Of a DNA stretch of 64,000 bases, positions 38,564-46,873 are shown piece by piece. The stretch lies in contig CAWFRO010000002.1 of the NCBI GenBank assembly GCA_963818225.1, forward strand, positions 106,868 to 170,867, given 5' to 3'. Below the pieces are notes generated by a model. That model saw only the letters and a list, made by a program, of their open reading frames with translations. It had not been told where the DNA came from and did no database searches. A program made the position numbers and the translations under genes. Positions within the stretch are counted from its first letter, which is position 1. Every line of letters starts with the position of its first letter. Source of the DNA: Palsa-504 sp963818225 (GTDB lineage: Bacteria > Actinomycetota > Actinomycetes > Streptosporangiales > Streptosporangiaceae).

Positions 38564-38681
38564 TCCTCGTGATGAACGTGCGTTTCGTCCTTAACACTTT
38601 CCCATCCCGCGGCGATCACACGGGACCATTCCGCGCTGCCATCCCCCGGTGCCTTCCCACGGGACGCCACGAGCGCGCGGC

Positions 38682-38887
38682 TCAGCGGGCGCGGCGGGCG
38701 GCGATGAGGGCGGGCACCACCTGGTGCAGGTCGCCGATGACGGCGTAGTCGGCCTGGGCGAGGATCGGGGCGCCGGGATCAGGCCAACCGGGATTTCCCG
38801 CGGCCGGTTGGTCAGCTCGACCACGGCTGGCCCGTTGCCGATCAGCGTGTCGTCCTACCGCTGGCTGAGCAGCTCTTCCCCGGTCAT
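38682..38887 (-). pseudogene. Electron-transfer flavoprotein subunit remnant
   Basis: The minus strand ends PILAQADYAVIGDLHQVVPA and LIAARRAR before a TGA at 38682. This resembles the C-terminus of EtfA (APIFEVADYGVVGDLFQVVP type). Upstream, MTGEELLSQR meets a stop, and AVVELTNRPREIP lies in a different frame. So a stop codon and at least one frame change separate it. The front part may be the end of an EtfB, suggesting an internal deletion. The rest of either gene is missing. It lies downstream of the iclR gene on the same strand. Confidence 0.5.
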
Positions 38888-38918
38888 GCTCTATATCTTC
38901 CCGCTCGCGCCATTTCGG

Positions 38919-39698
38919 TCATCCCGCTCTCCTGGCTTGGCGGGCGGCGCGCTGGCGATAGCCGAGGGCCGCGGACAAGCCGGTGGCTTCGGCGACGCAG
39001 TGCCCGGCGGCCGCGGCCAGCCGGTCCCGGGTCATCCTGCCCGCCGGCGCCGAGACCGACAGCGCGGCGACCACGTCGCCGCCGAAACCGCGGATCGGGG
39101 CGGCCACCGCGATCAGGCCCGGCTCGAGTTCCCCGTCGGTGACGGCGTAGCCGCGCGCCCGCACGCCCGCCAGGTCGGCCTGCAGCGCGCCCTCGCCGGT
39201 GATGGTCTTGTCGGTGCGCCGCTCCAGCGGGCCGGCGGGCGCCTGGGCGGCGCCGTAGGCCAGCAGCACCTTGCCCAGCGCGGAGCAGTGCAGCGGCACC
39301 GACATCCCGACCCAGTTGGTCCCGCCGATCAGGTAGGTGCTGTCCACCTGGGCGATCGCCTCGACCAGCTCGTTGCTGGCCACGCCGAGGTTGATGGTCT
39401 CACCGGTCACCTGGCCGAGCCGCTGCAGGAAAGGCTGGGCCACGGCGACCAGGCCGGCTTCGGCGCCGCCGCGCCAGGCGAAGCTGACGAACATCTCGCC
39501 CGGCAGGAACCGGCCGTGGTCGTCGCGGCGGACCAGCCCATTGCGCTCGAGCGCGAGCAGGAGCCGGGATGTGGTGGATTTGGCCAGCCCGGTGGCCGCG
39601 CTCAGCCCGGTGAACGTCATCGGGTCGGCGGCGTGCACCACCTCGGTGAGCAGACGAGCCGCCCGGTCGACCGCCTGGGTGCCGCTCTGGTTGCTCAT
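38919..39698 (-). CDS. IclR-family transcriptional regulator
   Basis: A 259-residue regulator. The N-terminal winged helix (residues ~7-65: QAVDRAARLLTEVVHAADPM, GLAKSTTSRLLLALERNGLV) binds DNA; the C-terminal effector domain (GGTNWVGMSVPLHCSALGKV and GELEPGLIAVAAPIRGFGGD) binds a small molecule. Start at ATG 39698 at the conserved MSNQSGTQAVDRA; longer forms in the same frame have no support. A palindrome pair 93 bases upstream is a likely operator. Both neighbours, which it probably controlled, are remnants. Confidence 0.93.
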   Translation of the reverse strand: MSNQSGTQAVDRAARLLTEVVHAADPMTFTGLSAATGLAKSTTSRLLLALERNGLVRRDDHGRFLPGEMFVSFAWRGGAEAGLVAVAQPFLQRLGQVTGETINLGVASNELVEAIAQVDSTYLIGGTNWVGMSVPLHCSALGKVLLAYGAAQAPAGPLERRTDKTITGEGALQADLAGVRARGYAVTDGELEPGLIAVAAPIRGFGGDVVAALSVSAPAGRMTRDRLAAAAGHCVAEATGLSAALGYRQRAARQARRAG

Positions 39699-39790
39699 CC
39701 GGGGATCTCGTTCGGCGTCTGCACCGTGTCTTCCAGGGTTCGTCTGGCCGGGTTCGTCCGGCCGGGTTCGCGTCTTCGGGCGTACCCTAC

Positions 39791-39822
39791 GTCCCACTTT
39801 ATGGGACATAGTTTTACTATGT
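39791..39822. promoter_or_regulatory. Two overlapping palindromes, probable IclR operator
   Basis: GTCCCA-CTTTA-TGGGAC (39791-39807) is followed, with two bases shared, by ACATAGT-TTT-ACTATGT (39806-39822), a perfect seven-pair palindrome. The site lies in the divergent space between iclR (minus) and a remnant gene (plus). It is one of the few AT-rich palindromes in the window. IclR proteins bind such sites as dimers and often repress their own gene. Confidence 0.65.
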
Positions 39823-39919
39823 GATCGTAGCGTGGTCTGGTATCGGGTCAAATTCCTGCTGTGGGCCAGGGCGCGGCGAGCCCGCGAGTTCGACCCGCAG
39901 GCCCGCAACCCCGCTCATA

Positions 39920-40140
39920 GCTGTGCCTGCTGTCGCAGGCCTACGATCAGCTGGACTCGGCCGGCGGCGTGACTGCGAGCCGAACGACGCCCTCGAGCAG
40001 GGCGGCACGGACACTGCCGCCTGGGCCGGCGAGATCTGGCGCAAGAAGGTCGAGGACTTTACCCGTCGCCGCTGGACGACTCGATCCGGGCCGAGCTCGA
40101 TGACTTCGTGGCCCGCCGCCGTCGCGAGCTCGGCGACTAG
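39920..40140 (+). pseudogene. Remnant resembling the C-terminus of an MttB-type methyltransferase
   Basis: Pieces in three frames read LSQAYDQLDSAGGV, then NDALEQGGTDTAAWAGEIWR followed by KKVEDF, then PLDDSIRAELDDFVARRRRE ending LGD at a TAG (40138). The charged C-terminal helix and the overall run resemble the end of trimethylamine methyltransferase-family proteins (MttB superfamily). The catalytic part is absent, and the frames are broken. It faces away from iclR across the palindromes. The family assignment is a weak memory-based one. Confidence 0.4.
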
Positions 40141-40286
40141 CGCGCGCCCGAGCAGATCGATGGAACGTCATAGAGCGCTGACCGCGAGTCCTGTTTTTCG
40201 TCCTGATCCCGCCCGGGCGGCCGGCCATACGCCGGCGCGCCGGGCCGAGGTTGCCGATGACCTTGCTCATCAGGAAGAGTGTCCAG

Positions 40287-40895
40287 GTGGATAGTCAGCA
40301 ATGGGACGAGCGCTACTCGGGCACCGAGTTCGAGTGGACCATGGAGCCCAATCAGTTCGTCGCCGCCGAGCTGGCCGGGCTGCCGCCCGGCCGGGCCCTC
40401 GACCTGGCCGCGGGCGAAGGACGCAACACCGTCTGGCTGGCCGAGCAAGGCTGGCGGGTGACCGCCGTGGACTTCTCCCGGGTGGGGCTGGAGAAGGGCC
40501 GCGAGCTGGGCGCGGCGCGTGGCCTCGACCAGGCCCAGGTGGACTGGGTCGTCGCTGATCTGCGCGACTACGAGCCAGGGCGCGGCGGCTATGACCTCGT
40601 GCTCATCGCGTATTTCCAGGCCGGCCCGCAACTGCGGGCCGCGGTCATGGCCCGGGCCGCCGCCGCGCTCGTGCCGGGCGGCACGGCGTTCATCGTAGGT
40701 CACGACCTGACCAACCTGGCCGACGGCGTGGGCGGCCCGCAGGACCCGGAGGTGCTGTACACCCCAGAGGCCGTCAGCGCAGAGCTCACCGGGCTGCGCA
40801 TCGTGCGGGCCGAGCGGGTGCAGCGCATCGTCAACCGGGAGAGCGGCCCCGCGGCGGCGATCGACACCCTGGTCCGCGCGGTCCGCGAGGCATGA
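40287..40895 (+). CDS. Class I SAM-dependent methyltransferase
   Basis: A 202-residue Rossmann methyltransferase. Motif I is RALDLAAGEGRNTVWLAEQG, motif II WRVTAVDFSRVGLEKG, a VVADLRDYEPGRGGYDLVLI acidic strand is present, then ALVPGGTAFIVGHDLTNLAD. Proteins of this form include thiol or tellurite-resistance (TehB-like) methyltransferases; the substrate cannot be told. Start at GTG 40287 with AGGAAG ten bases upstream, preferred to an ATG at 40257. One base separates its stop from the next gene, so they are co-transcribed. Confidence 0.85.
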   Translation: MDSQQWDERYSGTEFEWTMEPNQFVAAELAGLPPGRALDLAAGEGRNTVWLAEQGWRVTAVDFSRVGLEKGRELGAARGLDQAQVDWVVADLRDYEPGRGGYDLVLIAYFQAGPQLRAAVMARAAAALVPGGTAFIVGHDLTNLADGVGGPQDPEVLYTPEAVSAELTGLRIVRAERVQRIVNRESGPAAAIDTLVRAVREA

Positions 40896-40896
40896 C

Positions 40897-41577
40897 GTGG
40901 CGGCCAGATGGGCCCGGCCGTGGTTCGCGGCCACGGCCCTGTGCGTGCTGGCGGGGGTCGCACTCAGCGTCTACTCGGCCACGGCAACGCCCGGCCGTTT
41001 CCACACCGGCATCGAGCGCGCGTTCAACACCTTCGCGTTCTTCACCATCCAGTCGAACCTGATCGCCGGCGGCACCGCCCTGCTGCTGGCGGTCCGGCTG
41101 GACCGGCCGTCCACCGTATTCCGGACGTTCCGGCTAATCGGCCTGGTCGCCATCACGGTCACCGGCGTGGTCTACCATGTGGCGCTGGCCAGCCTCTTTG
41201 ACCTTGACGGCCTCCATCAGCTCGGCAACCAGCTCGTGCACACGGTCGTGCCGCTGCTCACGGTCCTGGGCTGGCTGATCTTCGGCCCGCGAGGCTATAC
41301 ATCGCGGCGGGTGGTCTGGGTGTCCCTGCTGTTCCCGGCCTGCTGGCTGGTCTTCACCCTGATCCGCGGGGCGGTCATTCACTGGTATCCCTACCCGTTC
41401 ATCGACGTCTCGGCGATCGGGTACGCCAAGGCCATCCTGAACTCGTTCTGGGTTTCGCTGCTGCTCCTCGGCCTGGCCGCGGGCGCCACCGCGCTTGACT
41501 CCCGTCTGGGACCACGAGGACCGTCGGCCGGTCTGGCGCGGGCCGGGACCGGGCCGCATGATCACGTCGCGGGCTGA
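40897..41577 (+). CDS. Pr6Pr-family integral membrane protein
   Basis: A 226-residue protein with about six membrane helices (for example WFAATALCVLAGVALSVYSA, and HTVVPLLTVLGWLIFGPRGY). Family signatures are RAFNTFAFFTIQSNLIAGGT and GVVYHVALASLF, then HQLGNQLVHTVVP and WYPYPFIDVSAIGYAKAILN. The family is widespread in actinobacteria; a role in lipid or hydroxy-fatty-acid hydrolysis is discussed for its eukaryotic AIG1-like relatives, but none is shown for bacteria. GTG start directly after the methyltransferase stop. Confidence 0.85.
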   Translation: MAARWARPWFAATALCVLAGVALSVYSATATPGRFHTGIERAFNTFAFFTIQSNLIAGGTALLLAVRLDRPSTVFRTFRLIGLVAITVTGVVYHVALASLFDLDGLHQLGNQLVHTVVPLLTVLGWLIFGPRGYTSRRVVWVSLLFPACWLVFTLIRGAVIHWYPYPFIDVSAIGYAKAILNSFWVSLLLLGLAAGATALDSRLGPRGPSAGLARAGTGPHDHVAG

Positions 41578-41684
41578 CCGCTCCGGATGCCCGGCAGGAC
41601 CTGTGCGGCACGATTACTGGCGTCGGCCACGGGCACCTGGGAAGCTGCGGACTAGCGCAGACCAGATCCGGAGGCGGCACTGAC

Positions 41685-43172
41685 GTGTGGCACCTACTCG
41701 AACGTCGCGAGATGAAACGCCTGGCCCGCGGCCGCAGCGCGGCCCGGTACGGATCGCTCCCCCGGCCCGATGTGCCCGCCGGGACGGATCTGCTGCCGCA
41801 GATCAGGCACATCGTGGTGCTGATGATGGAGAACCATTCCTACGACAATTACCTCGGCATGCTGCGCGGGCGCGGCGAGGGTTTCCCGCTGTCGCCCGAT
41901 AACCGGCCCGATGTGTCCAATGCCGCGGCGGACGGCGAGCTCGTCCGGGCTTTCCATATGCCCTCGGCGGCGCAGCGCAGCGGGCTGCCGTCGCAGAGCT
42001 GGCACGCGAGCCACCTGCAGTGGGGCGAAGGAAAATGCGACGGGTTCGTCACCAGCGCGCAGGCCATGCAGGCCCAGGCCCGAGCCGGCAGCGGGGCTGA
42101 CGCCGACACCAGCGCCGAGGCGGCCGTCGTCGGCATGGGCTACTGGTCGGAGGCGGACCTGCCGTTCTATTACGGGCTGGCCAGGACTTTCCCGCTGGCC
42201 GACCGCTGGTTCAGCTCGTGCCTGGGTCCGACCTTCCCCAACCGCCGTTTCCTCATCGCGGGCACGGCACACGGCCTGATCGACGATTCTCCTTCTAACC
42301 TGCTCGACTATCCGCCCGCCGGGACCATCTTCGACCTGCTGACCGAGTACGGGATCTCGTGGGCCGACTATCACCCCGTGGCCAGCGAGCAGCCCCGGTG
42401 GCGGCACTATGCCCGGCACACGTACAAGATGGGCAGGCGCCGCCTCAAGTCCGTGACCAGTGCGGGTCCCGGCCTGGCCCACGGCGTCCAGAAAGACATC
42501 CAGTTCACCGCCGATGTCTTCCCGCTCGGGATCGGCCGGTATATGAAGCATGTCCGCGGTCTCGACCAGTTCTTCTCCGACGCCGCCCGCGGCACGCTGC
42601 CCGCCTTCAGCATCGTCGACCCGGACTTCGGGGCCTACTCCGAGGAGAACCCGCAGGACATCAGGAAAGGCGAGAGCTTCGCGGCCGAGGTGGTCAAAAC
42701 AGTCCTGCACGGCGCGGGATGGCCGCACACGTTGCTGATCTGGATGTACGACGAGCACGGCGGATACTACGACCACGTGCCGCCGCCTCGGGCGATCCCG
42801 CCGGATGACGTCGAAGGCGGAAGCGTGATCGGGCGGCCGAACGCGCTGACGGCGTTCCTCCGTGTGGTTCATCCGGGCATGGTCCGGAGCAACGAGGACC
42901 TGGACGCCGGGCCGCACCGGTATGACCGGTACGGATTCAGGGTCCCCGCCGTGATCGTGTCCCCCTACGCGCGGCCCGGCTACGTCAGCTCCGAGATCTT
43001 CGACCACACCTCAGTGCTCAAGCTGGCCGAGGAGAAATGGAACCTGCCCGCGCTGACCGCGCGGGACGCGGCGGCCAAAGCGCCCCTGGACGCGCTGGAC
43101 TTCACCAGCGCTCCGGCCTTCCTGCAGCCGCCCCCGCTGCCGGAACCCAGCCTGCGCTGGGGTACCTGGTAG
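41685..43172 (+). CDS. Phosphoesterase family protein (phospholipase C-like)
   Basis: A 495-residue member of the PF04185 phosphoesterase family (phospholipase C/acid phosphatase). QIRHIVVLMMENHSYDNYLG carries the metal and nucleophile region; FPLADRWFSSCLGPTFPNRR is the second conserved block; LIWMYDEHGGYYDHVPPPRA the metal-binding block near the end. Bacterial homologues are usually exported by Tat, but no signal peptide is present here: the N-terminus is WHLLERREMKRLARGRSAAR. It may act inside or use another route. GTG 41685 follows GGAGGCGGCACTGAC. Confidence 0.88.
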   Translation: MWHLLERREMKRLARGRSAARYGSLPRPDVPAGTDLLPQIRHIVVLMMENHSYDNYLGMLRGRGEGFPLSPDNRPDVSNAAADGELVRAFHMPSAAQRSGLPSQSWHASHLQWGEGKCDGFVTSAQAMQAQARAGSGADADTSAEAAVVGMGYWSEADLPFYYGLARTFPLADRWFSSCLGPTFPNRRFLIAGTAHGLIDDSPSNLLDYPPAGTIFDLLTEYGISWADYHPVASEQPRWRHYARHTYKMGRRRLKSVTSAGPGLAHGVQKDIQFTADVFPLGIGRYMKHVRGLDQFFSDAARGTLPAFSIVDPDFGAYSEENPQDIRKGESFAAEVVKTVLHGAGWPHTLLIWMYDEHGGYYDHVPPPRAIPPDDVEGGSVIGRPNALTAFLRVVHPGMVRSNEDLDAGPHRYDRYGFRVPAVIVSPYARPGYVSSEIFDHTSVLKLAEEKWNLPALTARDAAAKAPLDALDFTSAPAFLQPPPLPEPSLRWGTW

Positions 43173-43298
43173 TTCGGCGGCGGCCGGCCTGTACGAGCGG
43201 GCCGTGCGTTGGCGCCTGGCCGGAACGGCGTCACCCGCCCGCCCGGCTCATATGCGCCGGGACCAGGCAGGTGACGTCGGTTTGCCTGCAGGCCGCGA

Positions 43299-43943
43299 TC
43301 AGCCCCCGGCGCCGCACACCGGCCAGGCGCCGATGCCCTGGCCGGCCAGGACCTGCTGGGCCACGGCAATCTGCTGGGACTCGCTGGCCTGGTTGGCCGA
43401 GGACGCATACTGGCCGCCGCCGTATGCGAGCCACGTTTGCTGGGTGAATTGAAGGCCGCCGTAGAAGCCGTTGCCGGTGTTGGTGCTCCAGTTTCCGCCC
43501 GATTCACATGCCGCGATGGCAGACCAGTTCGCCCCGCTCGAGGTGGCGGGGGCGGGAGCGGAAGTCTGCGCGGAAGCGGGGGGATCCGACTGCTGCGAGC
43601 TGACCGACGCCGCCGGAGCAGGAGCCTGGGCCTGGGCCGGGACCTGGGCCGGGGTCGAGGCGGCCAGCGCGTCCCGGGCCATCCACGCTGGTACGTGGCC
43701 GCTGGCCGGCAGACTCAGCCGCTGGCCGGCCGTGATCACGTCCGGGTTGCGCACCTGACGGCGGTTGGCCCACCACACGGCGGGCCAGTCGGCACTGCTC
43801 CCGTAGGCGTGGGCCGCGACCGCCGACAGGCTATCGCCAGACTTGACGGTATAGCTGGTGGCGTCGTGGTGCGCGGCCGGATGCAGCAAAATCGTGACCG
43901 CCGTAAGGGTCTTCGCTAGCCCGACGACAGGGATAATAGACAT
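43299..43943 (-). CDS. Resuscitation-promoting factor with LysM domain
   Basis: A 214-residue exported wall hydrolase. N-terminal hydrophobic signal (residues 1-22), LysM (SYTVKSGDSLSAVAAHAYGS to ITAGQRLSLPASG, ~residues 30-80), an Ala/Pro/Gln linker (~95-140) and a C-terminal Rpf domain (~145-214): WSAIAACESGGNWSTNTGNG holds the catalytic Glu, then FYGGLQFTQQTWLAYGGGQY. It cleaves glycan and helps spores or dormant cells resume growth. The Rpf ends right after the domain at CGAGG. ATG 43943 follows TTAGGAGGAAACCCCGAC. A structured leader precedes it. Confidence 0.93.
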   Translation of the reverse strand: MSIIPVVGLAKTLTAVTILLHPAAHHDATSYTVKSGDSLSAVAAHAYGSSADWPAVWWANRRQVRNPDVITAGQRLSLPASGHVPAWMARDALAASTPAQVPAQAQAPAPAASVSSQQSDPPASAQTSAPAPATSSGANWSAIAACESGGNWSTNTGNGFYGGLQFTQQTWLAYGGGQYASSANQASESQQIAVAQQVLAGQGIGAWPVCGAGG

Positions 43944-43977
43944 GTCGGGGTTTCCTCCTAAGGTTTGGTCCGACAAA

Positions 43978-44013
43978 GGTCCCGGCCGCGTGCTGCAACA
44001 CATGGCCGGGACC
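43978..44013 (-). promoter_or_regulatory. Strong leader hairpin upstream of the rpf gene
   Basis: On the minus strand GGTCCCGGCC pairs exactly with GGCCGGGACC (10 pairs, 16-base loop), followed by TTTGTC. It ends about 30 bases before the start codon, just ahead of the Shine-Dalgarno. The 44014-44200 stretch upstream is gene-free and contains a further segment, CCGCCAACTAGCCAAGCGG, with a self-complementary outer part. In Streptomyces the rpfA leader carries a c-di-AMP riboswitch; this may be a related control device, but the aptamer was not matched with confidence. Confidence 0.5.
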
Positions 44014-44322
44014 GCTTGGCTAGTTGGCGGATGCCGAGAAGGCCGCCTCCTGCCCACGCTGAATGAAGACACGTTCGGACCTCATGAACCGCTCTTCTCG
44101 CGCTCTGAGACAGGTAGCCATCGAGCGAGCTTAAGCACACCTATGTGCGATTCTCAACAAAAATGCTCTAAGAGTTTTGGATCGTACCCGTTGCGAGGCT
44201 AGATACTGCTGGGGTCCATGCTCTTGAACGGGCAGCAAAGACCCAGGTCAGATGTCTGAGGGTCGTTGCAGGCACCGCAGAACCGCGCAACGGTAAATAA
44301 TCCGGGTCCGGTGCGGCATTTT

Positions 44323-44874
44323 TCAGCGCGGCGCCTTCTCCGAGGGCCCGGGAAGCGCAGCAACGACCTGGCGCCAGGCCGGCAGCCTGCGGCCCTCCGG
44401 GGCATCCGGGTCGAACAGAACCTGCACGCCCATGCCGCGCAGCGTCTCAATGCTCGCGGCGAATGCCGGGTGGCTCGCGAGTTGCGGCTTGCAGTGCGGC
44501 ACCACCACCATCGGGACGCCATAGCCGGCCATCTCGCACAGCAGTCCCACGGCAAAGTTGTCCGCATGGCCGTGGGCGAACTTATTGATGCTGTTGAACG
44601 TCAGCGGGCACGCCAGCACCGCGTCCGCGGGCGGGACCGGCGTACCGGTTCCCGGCGTCCGGTACTCCCAGCGGACCGGCGCGCCGGTCAGCCGCTCCAG
44701 CTCGCCAGGATCGATGAACCTGGCGCCGGCCGGCGTGGCGAACACCGTCACGCGCCATCTCGCGGCATGACAGACGGCCACCAGCGCGGGCACGCCCTCC
44801 GGCGCAACGGCGCCGCTGATCACCAGGTACAGTGAGCGGGCCAGGGGGCCCTGCGGCATGCCGTCGTCAGACAC
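44323..44874 (-). CDS. Flavoprotein (PPC decarboxylase-like)
   Basis: A 183-residue protein of the HFCD flavoprotein family: LYLVISGAVAPEGVPALVAV at the FMN site, VTVFATPAGARFID, then VLACPLTFNSINKFAHGHAD (the N/S-N/K-F-A-G region) and VGLLCEMAGYGVPMVVVPHC. Members decarboxylate C-terminal cysteines (phosphopantothenoylcysteine or lantibiotic EpiD-like). This single-domain protein without a CoaB part is not the main CoaBC; its substrate is unknown. Start at GTG 44874 after GGAGGGTCTGCGTCC. The left end of an IS lies 115 bases upstream. Confidence 0.85.
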   Translation of the reverse strand: MSDDGMPQGPLARSLYLVISGAVAPEGVPALVAVCHAARWRVTVFATPAGARFIDPGELERLTGAPVRWEYRTPGTGTPVPPADAVLACPLTFNSINKFAHGHADNFAVGLLCEMAGYGVPMVVVPHCKPQLASHPAFAASIETLRGMGVQVLFDPDAPEGRRLPAWRQVVAALPGPSEKAPR

Positions 44875-44988
44875 GGACGCAGACCCTCCAGACCTCTCCC
44901 AACCCGCCACGATCGGCGGGAGACCGTGGGCCCGGCCCGGGAGGAGCCGGGTGATGCGCGCCTCAAGACTAAACGAGAAGGGTGTCCT

Positions 44989-45010
44989 GTCCGCAATGCC
45001 GCGTCGTTAA
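44989..45010. repeat. Left terminal inverted repeat of the IS
   Basis: Contains the 15-base core ATGCCGCGTCGTTAA, exactly complementary to 46853-46867. Similarity goes on inwards at about two thirds identity to GTCAA. Confidence 0.8.
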
Positions 45011-45051
45011 GCCGGTGCCGGGAGGTCAATAACGTCGTGGCAAATTCTGGG

Positions 45052-46725
45052 TTACGGTCCGGCGCTACCGGTGGCGGCGCCGGTTCGGCCGGGCCGGGCA
45101 GGGCGTACCGGCCGCGGCCGGTTTTGGAAAGGAGGCCGAGGCGGGTCCACTCGGCGAGCTGGGTGAGCAGGTTCCGGGATTTTATGCCGAGCTGGCTCGC
45201 GAGTTCGCTGCCGGACCAGTCCTGGCCGGGCTGGCTGGCCATGATGCGGGTGACCTGGTCTCTTCTGCTGTCCGGGCAGGGCGGTCGGGGACCGGGCGGG
45301 GGCGGCTGGTTCGTGCGGCGGCGGCGTGCGGCGGGACGGTCCGGGGGCGGGACCACGGATGGTGATCTGCACCTGGGTGATCGTCACGGACTGGCAGGGA
45401 CGGTCCTGGCCGCGTTCGTGGTCGCGGACGTGGTAGCGGGAGGTGGAGCATTTGACCTTGCGGGCGCTGTAGCGCGGGCGGCGGGCGGGCAGCAGGTCAG
45501 CCAGGACGGCACGGCCGATCCGGCCGGTGTCGGCTGGGTCTGCGGAGTCCGCGACGCCGCGGGCTGCGGTGACCTGGTCGCGGGCGGCCTCCAGCGCGAT
45601 GGTGAAGCTGGCCCGGTCCGGGTCGGCTCCGGCGGACTCGGCGGCAGCGGTCATGGCCATCCGCAGCGCCTGGCAGACGGCCAGCAGCGCCCAGAGTTCC
45701 TGCTCGGCGCCGGCCCGGTCGCGGGAGCGCAGCACGTACCCGCCGAGCAGGGTGTGCCGCAGCGCCAGGTAGGCGACCTCGATTTCCCAGCGCTCATGGT
45801 AAAGGCGGATCAGTTCCCCGGCGGGGTAGCGGCGCCAGTCCAGCAAGCGTGGTGATCAGCCGGTAGCTGTCCCCGATCCGGGTCCCGTCCGCGCCGTGAA
45901 CATCGAGGTCCGCTTCGATGATCCGCACCGCCAGCCCGTCCACCTGGGACAGGTAGACCCGTCGGGCAGGATCTGGCCGACTCCGGGTTTGCGGCTGGCG
46001 CTGCCGCGGACCAGGAAGTGCGCCCCGGTCGCGGCGATCGCGGTGAGCAGGTCCGCCGCGTCATAGGCACGGTCGGCCAGCAGCAGCATGCCCTCACCCA
46101 GCAGGGCGACCAGCTTGCGGGCCAGCGGCACCTCGGCACGTTCGCCCTGGCCGCCGATCACCGCCCCCAGCAGCCCGCGGGTCCCGGTCTCGGCCAGCGC
46201 CACGATCCGCATCGCGGGATACCCGGCCAGGCCCAGCCGGTTCCTCAGCTTCCCCAGCCAGGACCGGTTCCGGTCACTATCAGGCACGTGGACCGAATTC
46301 AGGCCATCGAACGCGACCGTACGCAGCCCGCGCCAGGTCACTCCCCGGGTCCACGGTGATGCCAGCGGGACCGCGACCGTCTCGAACACCGCCTTCGCCG
46401 GGGCCGCGCCGAGCCGGCGGCGCAGGTCCCGCAGCGCCTTCTCCGACGGGCGCGGCAGGCCCAGGTCCTCCAGCGCGCCGGTCATCTTGTCCCAGACCTT
46501 CAGGTACCCGATCCCGGGGAACAGCGTCATCGCGAGCACGAAGTACATCCCGACGCGCGAGGGCAGCGCCCGCATCCGCTTCTGCACCGCCCCGGTCATC
46601 TCCAGCACGTCATCGACGAGCTCAAACGGCAGGTAGCGGGTCAGCTCACCCAGATGACCCGGGGCGAACACGCCCGCGGCGACCGTCACCTGGCACGGCA
46701 CGGTAACCATGGCAGACTGATTCAA
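45052..46725 (-). pseudogene. IS4-family DDE transposase, frameshifted
   Basis: Joined product about 557 residues. The N-terminal part (ELTRYLPFELVDDVLEMTGA) is the IS4 N-terminal domain. DDE residues: TVAFDGLNSVHVPD (first Asp), LLLADRAYDAADLL (second Asp) and LIRLYHERWEIEVAYLALRH (Glu, in the Y-H-E-R-W form of YREK). A C-terminal winged helix (DWSGSELASQLGIKSRNLLT, QLAEWTRLGLL) lies in a third frame. Frame changes occur near 45960, 45845 and 45355. TTG start at 46725 after AGGAGCTCCG. The exact stop is uncertain; the third frame runs on through the left repeat. Confidence 0.85.
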
Positions 46726-46726
46726 C

Positions 46727-46783
46727 GGAGCTCCTGTTCAAGATCAAAGGTGATGTCGCAATCCCTTGATCTACAGGAGCTCC
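46727..46783. promoter_or_regulatory. Long hairpin masking the transposase ribosome site
   Basis: GGAGCTCCTGT (46727-46737) and ACAGGAGCTCC (46773-46783) are exactly complementary (11 pairs), with a further inner match AGATCAA/TTGATCT. On the minus-strand RNA the second arm contains the AGGAG ribosome site and ends directly before the TTG start. RNA that enters from outside the IS would fold and hide the site. Such fold-back control is known from other insertion sequences (IS10). Confidence 0.7.
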
Positions 46784-46852
46784 GCCACGTTCAAGGCACA
46801 CGAGCTAGTCCGTGACAAAGGTGACCGTACCGGTTGACAACTAGCCGCCAGG

Positions 46853-46873
46853 TTAACGACGCGGCATCTGGAC
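46853..46873. repeat. Right terminal inverted repeat of the IS
   Basis: TTAACGACGCGGCAT at 46853-46867 is the exact complement of the left core; GGAC at 46870 matches the outer GTCC of the left end. Confidence 0.8.

Larger units (their letters stand above)
44989..46873 (-). mobile_element. IS4-family insertion sequence
   Basis: A single transposase gene lies between imperfect inverted repeats. The best matching core is ATGCCGCGTCGTTAA at 44996-45010 and its exact complement at 46853-46867, with GTCC also present two or three bases further out on each side. Total length about 1885 bases. A target duplication was looked for beside the repeats but not seen. A 57-base hairpin lies just before the transposase start. 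The element sits between the flavoprotein and a gene-poor stretch. Confidence 0.85.

Noticed and set aside
43944..44200. Definite c-di-AMP riboswitch
   Set aside because: Only the place and a loose motif agree; the core pairing could not be drawn with confidence, so it is kept as a hypothesis.
44199..44288. Cys-rich reading FCGACNDPQTSDLGLCC on the minus strand after the flavoprotein
   Set aside because: Looks protein-like but has no start codon or ribosome site and would need a frame change from the gene before it.
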